DNA of 64,000 nucleotides from Schistocephalus solidus (Eukaryota > Platyhelminthes > Cestoda > Diphyllobothriidea > Diphyllobothriidae). The notes below the pieces were generated by a model. That model saw nothing but the letters and a program-made list of their open reading frames with translations. It was not told the origin of the DNA and ran no database searches. The position numbers and the translations under genes are program-made. Of this stretch, positions 15,201 to 27,200 are shown in pieces (the first letter of the stretch is position 1; each line of letters begins with the position of its first letter). The stretch lies in NCBI GenBank assembly GCA_017591395.1, contig WEDG01000327.1:146802-210801 (forward strand), in the 5' to 3' direction.

Positions 15201-18200
15201 TAATCCCTGATGCCCCTACCCTCAACCCCAGCCCCCCTTAATACAAACTCTAGGCCCACAGCCATTGCGTGTACCGCAATGGATAATCACTCTCTCTCCC
15301 TCACCCCTAAAACCAAATTAAAGTCCGCAGCTCTGCAAATTTATTTGTCATGAGAACAAACCTGCCTATCGAAAATAATCTCTGTGATTGACAAAGTGAG
15401 AGGCAGCGTTGTCAGCCGCCGCCTGTAACTCAAGTTTACTCCTGGCTACGAGACCTCAAATTCTTTGACTGTTGCTTCAGATACCACACTCCGTTCGTCA
15501 ACGGAACCCTTGGGGCGGCAAATTTTCGGGTAAGTGGGGTCCTGGTTCGTTTATACGTCGCGTTTCTCCTCAATTCTACTTCTGTTCCCCTGGGTCTAGT
15601 GGTTAAGGAAATCGAATTACCCCTGGCGCGCAAATGCGAGCAAAAAGAGATCGTAGCATCGGGCCCACCCCTTCCTTTAATTGCCGAATGTATTCGGCCG
15701 AGTTACCTCAGAGATTAATCGGAAGGCAAGGTTACAGAATTACCATACTTTCGGTGGGGTGCTCAGGGCGAACAGTTTCCCGACCAACCTCACCAAGCAC
15801 TGCTTCTGAAGATAGAGATAGGGACCACACCGCATCGGATCAACATTTTGATGGCTAATGCTTTTCTGCGTCAAGAACGCCTCAGCGTCCGCCAGACAAC
15901 GTCTTGACAGCACTTGGATTTGAGTTTGCGCAAGTACCGTGAGTGACCATTACGAGCCAAAGTGATGAGGTCGAAAGACCACTGCCTAGATCAGATATGC
16001 CTGGAGGTTTCTATCTTATCTGGCACAATTGTACGCAAGGCAATGCAACCGGAGGAAACGGTAAAACTATCCTGAGTTCGGATGGCCGAACAAGCACCGG
16101 CGGTGAGGAGGAATGATGTCAACTATGAGGTCTCAACCCACTCGATGGGACTCGGTCACAGGTTCACGTTCGTTGAGGCAGGAATCTTGACAAGATATGA
16201 GCACTATGAGACGCGAGGTGCTTGGGTCATGGTTCTGCAGCACGTAGTCCACCGGCAAGCGCAACCACCTCCGCCCTCTCTAGTCAGTGCTTAGGCCACC
16301 TGCGCAGAGTCCTCAGACGCGTGGGAGTGTGTGAGGGATCAAAGCTTCCAGTGCCGGCACATGTAACTCAATATCTGACCACTTACCAACACTGATGATA
16401 GGGTCACGAAGTTTGATGACTCGGATGGTGTGCGCGAGGAAACAGCTGTTGCGCTAAGTATGACCGCCTGCGATGCATGCGAAATTTCCCAATTTCTTTA
16501 GGCATGTGGTGGCGCCTGTATTGTGTCCTATAAATTATACAGCCCATCAGCTGTGGTTTATTATGGTGATTTCGAAAATGCATCCTAAACGTCAGACTAT
16601 TGGCAATACTTTTTCCAAATATCGAGTCTACTTGGAAGATGGCGTGTCCAGCTCAGACTCGCGTACTGTCCTAATCCTTTGTAACTGTCTGCTCCTTTTT
16701 GTTACCAACGCTCACTTGAACTCGACTTTTTGCCCGTATTAGCGAAGATATGTGCCTCTGTGGGTGTTTCTTAGCTTAATATTATTGACAATTGCTCCCA
16801 TTACTCCCACCATCATAGAGACCACATCCCAATACTCATCACCTGTTACCTCCACCACCGCCGCCGCCACCACCACCATCAGCGATGGGGACTCTCTCCT
16901 AAACTGTCCTCATTGCGACCGCACATTCACCTCACGCATCAGCCTGGTCGGTCACTTGCGAATCCATCGCATGGAGGTTGGTAAACCAGTGCCTGGGGCT
17001 CCGACATATCACTTAAAACTAATTCACGCGCAAGTCACCGTCCCTGCACTACCCTTCTGTGGAGCATAAGGATGACATCGTCGGACTACGACGGTTGAAC
17101 TGTCGTGTGTGTGGTCTCTCTCTTTGCCTCTGCATGTCTAGTCCACTTGTATTCATTCACGTCAGCCATCCGTTTTAGTTTATATCCGAAAAATTAGTCA
17201 GACAATACAGAGTGACCGATTTCATGAAACGTTTAACAAAAATATGAAACGCATTTTCGACTAGGAATGATTACTTAAGTAGCATTGTTAGATTTCTTAT
17301 CGCATAGCATAATCGTAAGATATTTAAGGCACACCAGCAGGTCGTCTTTTATAGTCGTCTTCTTGGCCGCCTGCAAAACTACGCTCAATAAATACTGACT
17401 ACTTAAGTAGTTAGCATTTTTCTATTGCTTGTAAATGCCTTTATTTATTTTATTTTATTTTCGAGAAAATTTGAGCAAATATATTCTTCCTTGTACTCAT
17501 TCGGTAGTAACTCACGTCTTCTTCAATTTTTATATTCTAAAAAAGTGTATCTATAGGGTTTGAAAAGTTCTACAATTCCCGTATAATTTTGAGCCTGATC
17601 TACCCCTGCATTTTTGTTTAGGGTTTTCAGCGTACAAGCTGTATGCTTTCTGTGCGAGGAACAGCATACACTCCGCTCTAATAAGCATACATTCACCTAT
17701 GCCGTAGACAAGATACCATATAATGCTCGTAAATTTTTGCGGCGGATATGGACTATATTTTTTTACCTTATGAGGGCACTAAGAAATGAATAGGTGTGAC
17801 GTCATTTGAATGAAAGTCGTACATAATTGGAAACCTTTAAAACTGAAAGATAGCTTTCCTTCTGCATAAATTTTAAGAATACGTGATTGGCTATGAAATG
17901 AGTACAAGAAGAGGTATCCTTGTGCACGTTTCTATAAAATATGCTTGAATTTATAAGGGTATCGAATATCAAGATAAAAATGCAAGCTACATAAATAGTC
18001 ACATTTTTAACAACTGTGGTTTTTAAAGGTGGTCGAAGGGAAATGCATTCGGAAGCTGACCTCCTGACGTATCTGTGAGGTCATGGGAGTGTGCCGCGCG
18101 ATTATTGATATTGCAACACCACTTAAGTAATATTTCGTAGTTGAAAACGCATTTCAAACTTTTGGCCGACGTTTCAGTATTAGTAACGTGTCTCTGGCTG

Positions 18201-21200
18201 CCGTCGCTCCTTTGGTTGTATGAGCAGGCGGTGTATAGTATCCTCAAGCCAATGTTGAGGCCCACTTCAGTATGACCTCTTTAAGGTCTCATCCCTTCTC
18301 TACTCTCAAGGGTAACCTCCAGCATTGAAGTTTCCGGAACACGTAAGTCGCCCGTTGGGCTCGATACGGTCGAGGCGACTCAGGGTCGTCGACGTCGTGG
18401 AAGCTTCCTGCGTCTGGGTAGGTCACGCCGAAGTGCCCTGGATTTGGGTGCACGTGTCCCCAGAGGGAATGTTCCGACCTCCCGTCGGCGGGACACATCT
18501 GCATCAACCTCTGATGCCATCTTTCAACGAACACGGAAAACATTATCGGTGAGTGATTGCTACCCTGCTCCCTCGCCCCACTTCGCTCCATGGACCAAAC
18601 TTTAGCATTTGTATTCAAAGTCTTATCCACCTTTCTTCGTCCTCTAGATCAACGGACTTCCCATTCTGTCAGTTGTATATGACCGTGAATCTTTGACCGA
18701 GGTGTTCCGTAGTCCAATTACGAACAAATTCCTTCTGCGCATAATTTATAACTCCGACATGCAGCCCACAGTCTTCACAACCCTTCCTGCCAAGACTGAA
18801 CGCTCCGGCTTCCTGGACACCTCGGCAGCTTCGGATTCGCCAGATTCTTCATTTGACGACAGTTCCCCAGTGCTTGCAGACCTTCGACTTCACTACAGCC
18901 GGTATGTGTGTGTCCACGTAGGCATTCTTTGCAATACTTGCTGCTCATATTTTATTCCGAGGTTATCATTTGTTTCGTTTTTTGTGTCTAGACACGGACT
19001 CCTCAAGGAGGCATTCTGGGGCCACTCTACGTACCGATTCAGTTATGACTCCCTTCAGCGTCTGCGGACTGTTGAGCTTGGTAGCACTCTAGATACACTA
19101 GCCTTTGACTACCAAAACCCACTCTTTCCATACTTGGTAGGTTTCTTATGAGACGCTTTTCTTTGGTACGCTATTTTCTTCGCAAGTTCGACCAACACCA
19201 GTCTTTGCTCCTTTTATGCAGCGTACAGAAGTGTCCGTTAGTGGTGCCGGCACCTACCGGCTGATCTACAACCACGCGTCAGCAGACAGCCCCAATGAGA
19301 GTAATCTGGGCCTCTCGCATGTAGTCACTCCATCAGGCCTCTACCGCTCCTTCTCCAGCTTCACCAGTGTGGGTGTGCAACGGTTCAGTTTCATGCCCTG
19401 GTCCTCTGCTCCGAGCTCCTTCATCTTCGATTGGGAGACCCGGATGTTGCCAACAGCCAGTGTGGGCCTGTCCTTGGCCCGCTTCACCTGGCCCAGTGGA
19501 CGCCGAATTAACGTCCTCAACTCAAAACGCCTCATTGTCTATGACAACATCCGCATTTACTGGTCCTCTGGCCCTCCTGCATCACCCCTAGATGCACCTT
19601 TTGTCATCCTCACGGACGCCATGGTAGATTTCAGCATTGAGCAGTATCGCGACTACGGCACGGGTCGTCTGCCTACGGCAGTGCGGGGCCTTTTGTCGTT
19701 GGCCGGCACCGGGGCCGTCAGGCCAGAGCTTGGTGGCTTGCTGGCTTATAGTTATGAGTACGAGTACGACTCAAACTTTCGGGTGAGTTCCACTTCCTAT
19801 CTCCCAGGCGGCTGTTTTGAGTTACTGCAGACTGTTATCTATCAGCTCACCTTCCTCCCCCCCTCCCCAATTAATCTCACAGTACAATCGCTTCTATTCG
19901 TTAAACCCTATTTTTCGTCCAGTTCTTCTTTTCTTTCTGGCGAAGTTCGAATACTTCCCCTGAGCCTATTCTGGGAAGGTCAGCTATTTGAAATCGAGGT
20001 CCAGTCTTTGAGAATTTGATCTTTGTCGGCTACGACGGGAAAATTCGCAGTCGCTTGGAAATAATGCTTCAGCGAAACGTGGTTACTCCCTTCTCCTCCG
20101 GAGCTCCAGGCTGGAAATGGCTCTTTTGGTTTCCTGTCCGCCGCGAAATGTGAATCAAAACAGAAAGATCATGTTATGTTCTACAGCCAGATGCACCTGG
20201 AGAGACTCAGAAAGCGGAGTTCACTGAGTTATTGCACTGCTGACGTTCGGATGAGTTTGGTCAGCCCAGCATTGTCAAAACGTTAAATGCATGAAATCAA
20301 ACAGAAACGCAAATGACTTGCAGGGCTAGTGGGTCCTTAACCAATCGCTTTTTCTCTCCTTGCGTTTTCTCTGCCTTTTGGCGATCTTGACAGCTGCGTT
20401 CGTTACGCGTCGTCACTTCGATTGAGGCTGGCTGTAGCCTCCGCAGGGCGTTGTTCTCGTTTATTCTCCCCTCTCGAGTGAGTTCATCGTCCGGCCGTAT
20501 CTGCGCGCTTTTCACATATTCTGTGTGATCATCGTGACCTGGTCTTCGTCTCTGTACGGACTTTCGAAGTGCAGGAAGCCAGAGGTGCTTTTTGCTCGAG
20601 TTATCATCTGCATACCACACTCGTAGTGTACATCGTTCTGTCCTTGGGCTTCCTCGGCCTAAGATGGCCGCTACCTGAGGGTCAAAATTATGCCCTATTT
20701 CGCAAAGATACGTGGCAAGCTGAGGTTTTGGGTTCAGCCTCCGAGTTGCCAATTTGCGCTGATCTTCGCTCGATTCCAGTAATTCGATTCATCAGGACAA
20801 ATTTGGCTGTTGGACAAAGTAGCACAAACCCATTGGGATTAAGCAAACGTAATATAATTTATGATAAAATGGGAGCATAGTACACTGCACGAATTGTGAA
20901 CACCATCTATAACCGGAAGTGCTATTAAAGCTCACATTGGCATTTTAGTAGGTTTTGGCATTTTTCTTTGAACCCCTTCTCGGAAAGCGACACGGACCTA
21001 CCGTTGTTCTTGCAGCACACCACATGAATGCCAGCCTACTAATAAGTTGCAATTCATGCAGAACTGGAGATGGGGAACTGGACAACCGTGATATCTCCGG
21101 AAACAAACTAAATTTGTGCACCTGTCTCGAGTAAGGTTACTTCCTCCCCTGTGATACTTCATGATAGTTCTGTGCTTGATTTGACCATTCCTAAGATCAA

Positions 21201-24200
21201 CGACTTCTTAAAGCTGTTAGCCTATGCGCTTCCTCGCCAAAGCAGAAGCTTATATTTTTAGGCGTCATTATACTTGAATTTGCCTTCCTGTCATTTAAAA
21301 AGAAAACAGTAAGGCACTGCCCATTTAAGGTTGACCTTCTATCCTTTTGTTCACGTCATGTGGCCTGCATAAAATTTATACATTTGGGATAGGCTGTATA
21401 TGCTATTCTAGCCCCTGTTTAGCAGACTGCTGTACGTGCCTTTCCTAAATCTTCCTTTCAGCCTTCCAGTATCCGTTCATGTCTTCTTCCACCTCTGGGT
21501 GGTCACCGTCACAAAAGTGAGTCCTCAACCATTTCACCAACCGTCTTTACCACTGCGAATCCACTTGTCTGTCACAACACTCAACTCAACTTCCGCGACT
21601 GGTCCGGCTATACGATCAGTCCTCTTGAGGTTGATATTGTCTACGAGCCTTTGACCACATCTGTCACCTGGACCCCTGGTGGTCTGCGGTTGCACAGACG
21701 TCGGGATAATCGGGGAAGACTGTGTGCCATTGTTCTTGAGGAGGTAAATATTTCGGTTTCGGAAACCTGCCTGTTTTTACTTTATCCTTGCCGTCATTCA
21801 TCTGTATGTTTTTTTTAGGTTCCAATTAGAAAGCTACCTTTATTCAACATGACCTACAGTTACGACGGTGAACTCCTCTACCCCTCAGACGTGACCATTG
21901 AGAGGTTTGGTGAAGTGCCAAGATACACTCGATTCCAGCGTGGTCCCGGTGGGCGAATCGAGGGTGTGGAAAACGAGGAGGTGGGCTCGAGTAGACTGCA
22001 GCACCTACAGGTCGTGTTCAACGAGGAAGCTCGCCTTGCAGAGTTGCGTCACTACGTATCGGACTCCCAGTTTATTGCAGGACGTCACTCAGGCGAGAGC
22101 CAACGGGTCTCCACTAAATTCACCTATGATTCGCGTGGTCTGCTTTCCAGTCTCGGCCACTGGAAGTATCACTTTGACGAGGACGGGCTTTTGACTGAGC
22201 GTCATTGGGAAAAAGACCAGGAGGAAGTGCTCGATCGTTTTGAATACGACAGTAAGGGCCTTCTACGCTGGGCTCGAAGGTGGGTCTATCGCAAGGAGAG
22301 GTCAAAGAAATCGTCCCCCTCTCAGACTGGCAGAAAGATGGTGCCTCCTGGTGACGCCTGTTCAGGCTTCCCCTGTTTCCCCTGGGAGGCTGGCATGCCG
22401 ACAGACTTCAGCATACAGTATCTGTATGATGCGGAGGATCGACTGGTGGTTATGCGCAACACCCTGACTATCACAGATCTTGTGCAGTTCTTTTATGCTG
22501 ACCCCGAGAATCGAAACCGTCTTACTGCGGTGTTCCATCATGGCCGTGGAAGGGCCTACTTTTTATCCTATGATCAGGAACAGGGTTTTCTTTTTGCCGT
22601 TGAGGAGAGAGCTCTGGCCTCTACCACAGCCGAAAATGCCTCAGCCCCTCTGACTTCTCAGAAGTTAGCACTCTACCTTGTACTCCCCGATGCCAATGGC
22701 TCCCCGGTGGCCCTATTTGATTCTACAAAGGTTCGTCTTGATAACCGTATTTCTTTAAACTTTCTCTTTCTGTTTGCCTAGTGCCCACTTGCCTCTTTCC
22801 TCTGCAGATGCTCTGGACGGCTGAGTATAGCTGCACTGGTAGCCGACGCTTCCTTCATCAGCCCTGGCAGTCCTCGCCTGATGAAGAAATCGTGTGGCTA
22901 GGCTATGGTGGCAATCTTATTGACCCGCACACCGGATTCCTCTTTCTCCTGCCTGCCTGGCAGGCTTACGACCCAGTGGGGTCCACGGCAACTGCCCCAG
23001 ATTGGCGCAGAGCTCCCAACTGGCGCCTGCAGAATTCTGGACACCAGCCTTACCTCCTGGACCTGCACCGTTGGGAATTGGATGGTAGAGACCCCCTGGC
23101 CCTCTTGCAAGCTGCAGTTACTCAGCCGGCCTGGTGGATTCGCCGCCTGGATCCCAACGTTGAGCGCATGCTGCCGCACTTTGAAGTGGAGACCGGACGC
23201 GTGCTTAAGAGCAGCCTCGAGGTGACTTCGGTGATAGATGGACCCCTTCCCACCGGTTGCGGTCTGTGTCCGCTCTTCATGCTCAACAACAAACACCTCG
23301 GTCAGGCCACCGAGATAAATGAGGATGTGGAGCGCCTGGGAATTGTTGACTGGCCTCGGCTGTCTGCTCAAACCATCTTCGATCCGCGTGTAATGCTGCG
23401 CGCTGTCAAGCCATCCGATTGTGCTGTGACTCACCTGCATATTCACACGGTCCCTCCCATGTTTGGTAACCAGGTATGCAGGCATTTATCATCCGACGCT
23501 GTTACATCAGCCCCAGAAGGAGTGGGTGTTTGAAATGAGTTTTTACAGCTTTTTAATTTCCTCAGAAATTACTTGCTAACTTGCAGTAAATCTATCTATT
23601 TGAAGATTTTTAGGCGTAGACTGAAACTTTAATATGAATGTTTTGGCCGACTTCTATCAGCCGCAGTGGGATAACCGCGTAATATTCATTAAAATGCCAA
23701 CAGGCAGCAAGTGTTTTATACGCAAGACTTACTAGAGACATCACATTGACAGCACACGTACTCACTAAAAGCTCAGACACATGTTTCGCCGACATTCTGC
23801 GGCTGTTTCACACAGTTGCAACTGAGTTTTTCATCGTTTGCTTTAATGTGTGTGGATAGTTTGCCCTTCTAGCGCATACCCGGGAAGGGGAGGGGAAGGG
23901 GCGTAGCAACGCTAGCAGTCTCTTGCCTTTCTGATAATGTTTCAGTGGTAAGACTAGGTCAAGGCGATGGAATTTGGACACTTAAACCAGAATTCGTTAA
24001 CTTGGATTCAACGTCGATGTGAGTTTCCACTAAAATATAATATTTTTTGACTAGCTCGCAGCCCCAGGTTTTCTGCCAACCCTTATCCTTCCAAACTAGA
24101 ACTCTTATGTCGTTGTGGCAGGTCAAAATACCTCAGGTTTATTATAACGACCGAAAGATCACGCATAATCATCAACTGGTACCAAACTCTCACCTGTGTC

Positions 24201-27200
24201 TCCTCGAAGCTGGGCTCTGCCTAGCAGCCACACCCCGGTCAACCATCAGGACCAGCGGACTAAACCAGGTGAGGGTCTCCGGTGTTGTGTGTGCCTCCAC
24301 ACCCGGTATGTATGACTCCGAAATTTCCACCACCACCAACCCCCCCCCCCCCCCCCCGTCTCAAAAGTCCTACGGCTTGAAAGGTTATCTGATTGTGGAG
24401 ATGGGGTGGAGAGTGAGGTCGACGGTTCAGCGCATGTTCCTCACTATAAACAATATGACGCGCTTGAAACTATCACGGTGCGCTAGAAGCCATGGCTTGG
24501 AAGGTTGCCAGTTGACGGGATAACTTGGATCGCTTGGTCAGCCCAGTGTGTATTTTGTGTAGAGTGGCTGACTGGCGGACTGAGAGTCAGGCTGCAATGC
24601 CTCCTTAATGTGGCCTTTATGGCACTCCCACTCCGTGAGATCCGAGCCAGGTATGGTGGCACGCCCAGGGGTGGCTCCGGCCGCGCCAGCCACCTACGTC
24701 TTCTCCCGCCCCGGTCTTCTTGACTCTTTCATGACACCGGGCTGAGGTGGGGAGGAGGAGAGAGGGCATTAGCTGCAGCGCAAGTCTTCTCTCACTAAAC
24801 TAAATCACGCGCAAGTCAACGACCCTGCACCAACCTTCTGTGGGGCATACGGCGGACCTCGTCGAAATACACGGTTGAACTATCGTACCCTCTAAACGGG
24901 CCACGTGGTAGATGCGTTGGACCAACACGGGGGCCACATTAGGGCACGGCAGGTGTTATTCGGGTTGCGCTTCCATAACAAATGCCGAACATAGGGGAGT
25001 GTAGTGGCACGCCTAGGGGCGGCTAGAGCCTAGAGGCCCCGGGCCGCGCCATCCACTTGCGCTTTCTCCCATATCCGGTCTTCTTGACTCTGTCTTGACA
25101 CCGAGCATAGATGCGGGAGTAGCAAAGAGTTCGGTAGATGCAACGCAAGGCTGCTATCACTTTAAACAAAATCACGCGCAAATCAGCGTACCTGCACCAC
25201 AGTTCTGTGGAGCATACGGTGGACATCGTCGGACTACGACGGTCCAACTGTCGTCGTGTGTGTATGTGTGTGCCCCCTAAACGGGCCACGTGGTAGATGC
25301 GTTGGACCAACACGGGGGCCACATCAGGGCACGGCAGGCGTTATTCGGGTTGCGCTCCCATAACAAATGCCAAACATGTGGGTGTGGTGGCACGCCCAGG
25401 GGTGGCTCCGGCCGCGCCAGCCACCTGCGCCCTCTCCCATCTCCGGTCTTCTTGACTCAGGTGGGGGAGGAGGAGAGAGTGCGGTAGCTGCAGCGCAAGG
25501 CTACTATCACTTAAAACTAATTCACGTGCAAGTCACCGTCCCTGCACCACCTGGTGTGGAGCATACGGTGGACCTCGTCGAAATCGACGGTCGAACTGTC
25601 GTGTGTGTCTGAGCTGCTCGGGTGAGTCCGCTCACGCAAGTAGCCTGGAATATTCGTTCCATTTTAGACAATCCGAGGAGCAACCGCTCGGAACAGAGGA
25701 CTGCGCTAGTCGTTTGTGAACTGGCCCGCTACAAGCTGTATATTGCTGCTCTGAGCGAGAGCCGATGCTCTGAGGAGGCTAAGCTTGAGGAGGTGGGTGC
25801 CGTTTACACCCTCTTCTAGAGCGGCCGACCAAAAGCAGAGCGACGCGACGCTGGTGTCGCATTTGCCATCCGGAACGACATCGTGGGACGTCTGCCTTGT
25901 CTGCCGCAGGATATAAATGATCGCCTGATGAGCCTCCGCCTGCCTCTTCGGGGAGACAATTTCGTCACTATCATCAGCGCCTACGCGCCCCCGATGACGA
26001 GCTCTAATGCGGCGAAGGACAAATTCTACGAGGACCTGCACGCCCTCCTGGTGACTGTGCCGTCGGCGGACAATTTTATTGTCCTTGATGACTTCAACGC
26101 CCGCGTTGGGACATACCACGCTGCCTGGCAGGGAGTGATGGGTCCCCACGGTCTCGGTAGCTGTGACGATAACGGCCTTCTGCGAACCTGTACGGAATAC
26201 TGTCTCCTGCTGACCAACACCTTCTTCCGCCTTCCGACGCGGGAGAAGGCCACGTGGATGCTGCTGGGCTATGTGCTCATCCGCAGGCGACATCGACAGG
26301 ACGTGCTGGTAACCAAGGCGATCCGCGATGCCGATGTTTGGATGGATCACCGCCTCGTCATCTCCAGGATGAGGATCCGACTTCAAATCTGACGAAGGCC
26401 CCAAGGTAAGCGACCGCCAAGTAAGTTAAATACTCTTTTATCTAAATGTCCCGCCCACTATTTGAAATCAGCAACCAGATAACCCAGAAACTAGAGGACA
26501 TGCATGCTCCAAATACTAAAGCCATCGTGGAGACACGATGGTGTTAACTGCGAAATGCCATCTAGTCCACCGCCCTCGAAGCCCCTGGACGCGCACGCCG
26601 TCAACACCAGGACTGGTTTGACGAAAATGACGCCGATCTCAGCAACTTACTCGCGGATAAGAATGGACTACACAAAGCCTACATGGACCTTCGGACTGAC
26701 GCCACCAAAGCAGCCTTCTTCGGATGCTGCCGCCTTGTACAGCAACGGCTGCGGGAGATGCAGGATGCCTGGATGTTCTGAAAGGTGGCGGAAATCCAGG
26801 GGTATGTGGACCGCAATGAAATGAAAATCTTGTCCAAAACAATTAATGTCATTTACGGTTCCTATATCAAGGAAACCACACCGCTGCCTAGCTCTGACTT
26901 ACAACACTTCTGACTGCGAGATCCGAAATTCTGAAGCGCTGGGACGAGTACTTCAAAAGTGTCCTTAATTGCTCATCAGCTATCTCCGATGCTGCCATTA
27001 ACCGGCTCCCTCAAGTGGGCATGAACAAAGACCTGGATCTGCCGCCTTCCCTACCAGAAACCATCCGGGCCGTGCAACAGATTTCCAGCAGTAAAGCACC
27101 GGGATCCGACGCAATCCCACCGGAAGTCTACAAGCACGGCAGGTCCCGGCTGATGGCAGAACTCACAACACTCTTCCAGGAGATGTTCCGCCAAGGTCAT

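Larger units (their letters stand above)
13488..18322. other. 4.8-kb teneurin intron made of repeat relics
   Basis: It holds a LINE 3' end (13541-14330), a telomere-like C/A-rich tract (15121-15245), repeat B (16085-16560), a second LINE C-terminal finger fragment joined to 5' monomer sequence (16752-17110), and repeat C (17240-18260). No other gene is seen. Confidence 0.65.

Noticed and set aside
15595..15680. A-box-like TCTAGTGGTTAAGG, possible tRNA
   Set aside because: No B box or cloverleaf stems downstream.
22870..22895. CTGATGA followed by GAAA in teneurin exon 20
   Set aside because: No room for stem II and no pairing flanks; chance match in coding sequence.
22898..23485. 195-codon - strand frame over exon 20
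   Set aside because: Shadow; the + strand frame carries the conserved [12 protein letters not shown] block.
25924..25965. CTGATGAG in the LINE endonuclease region
   Set aside because: No GAAA at a suitable distance and no stem I partner.
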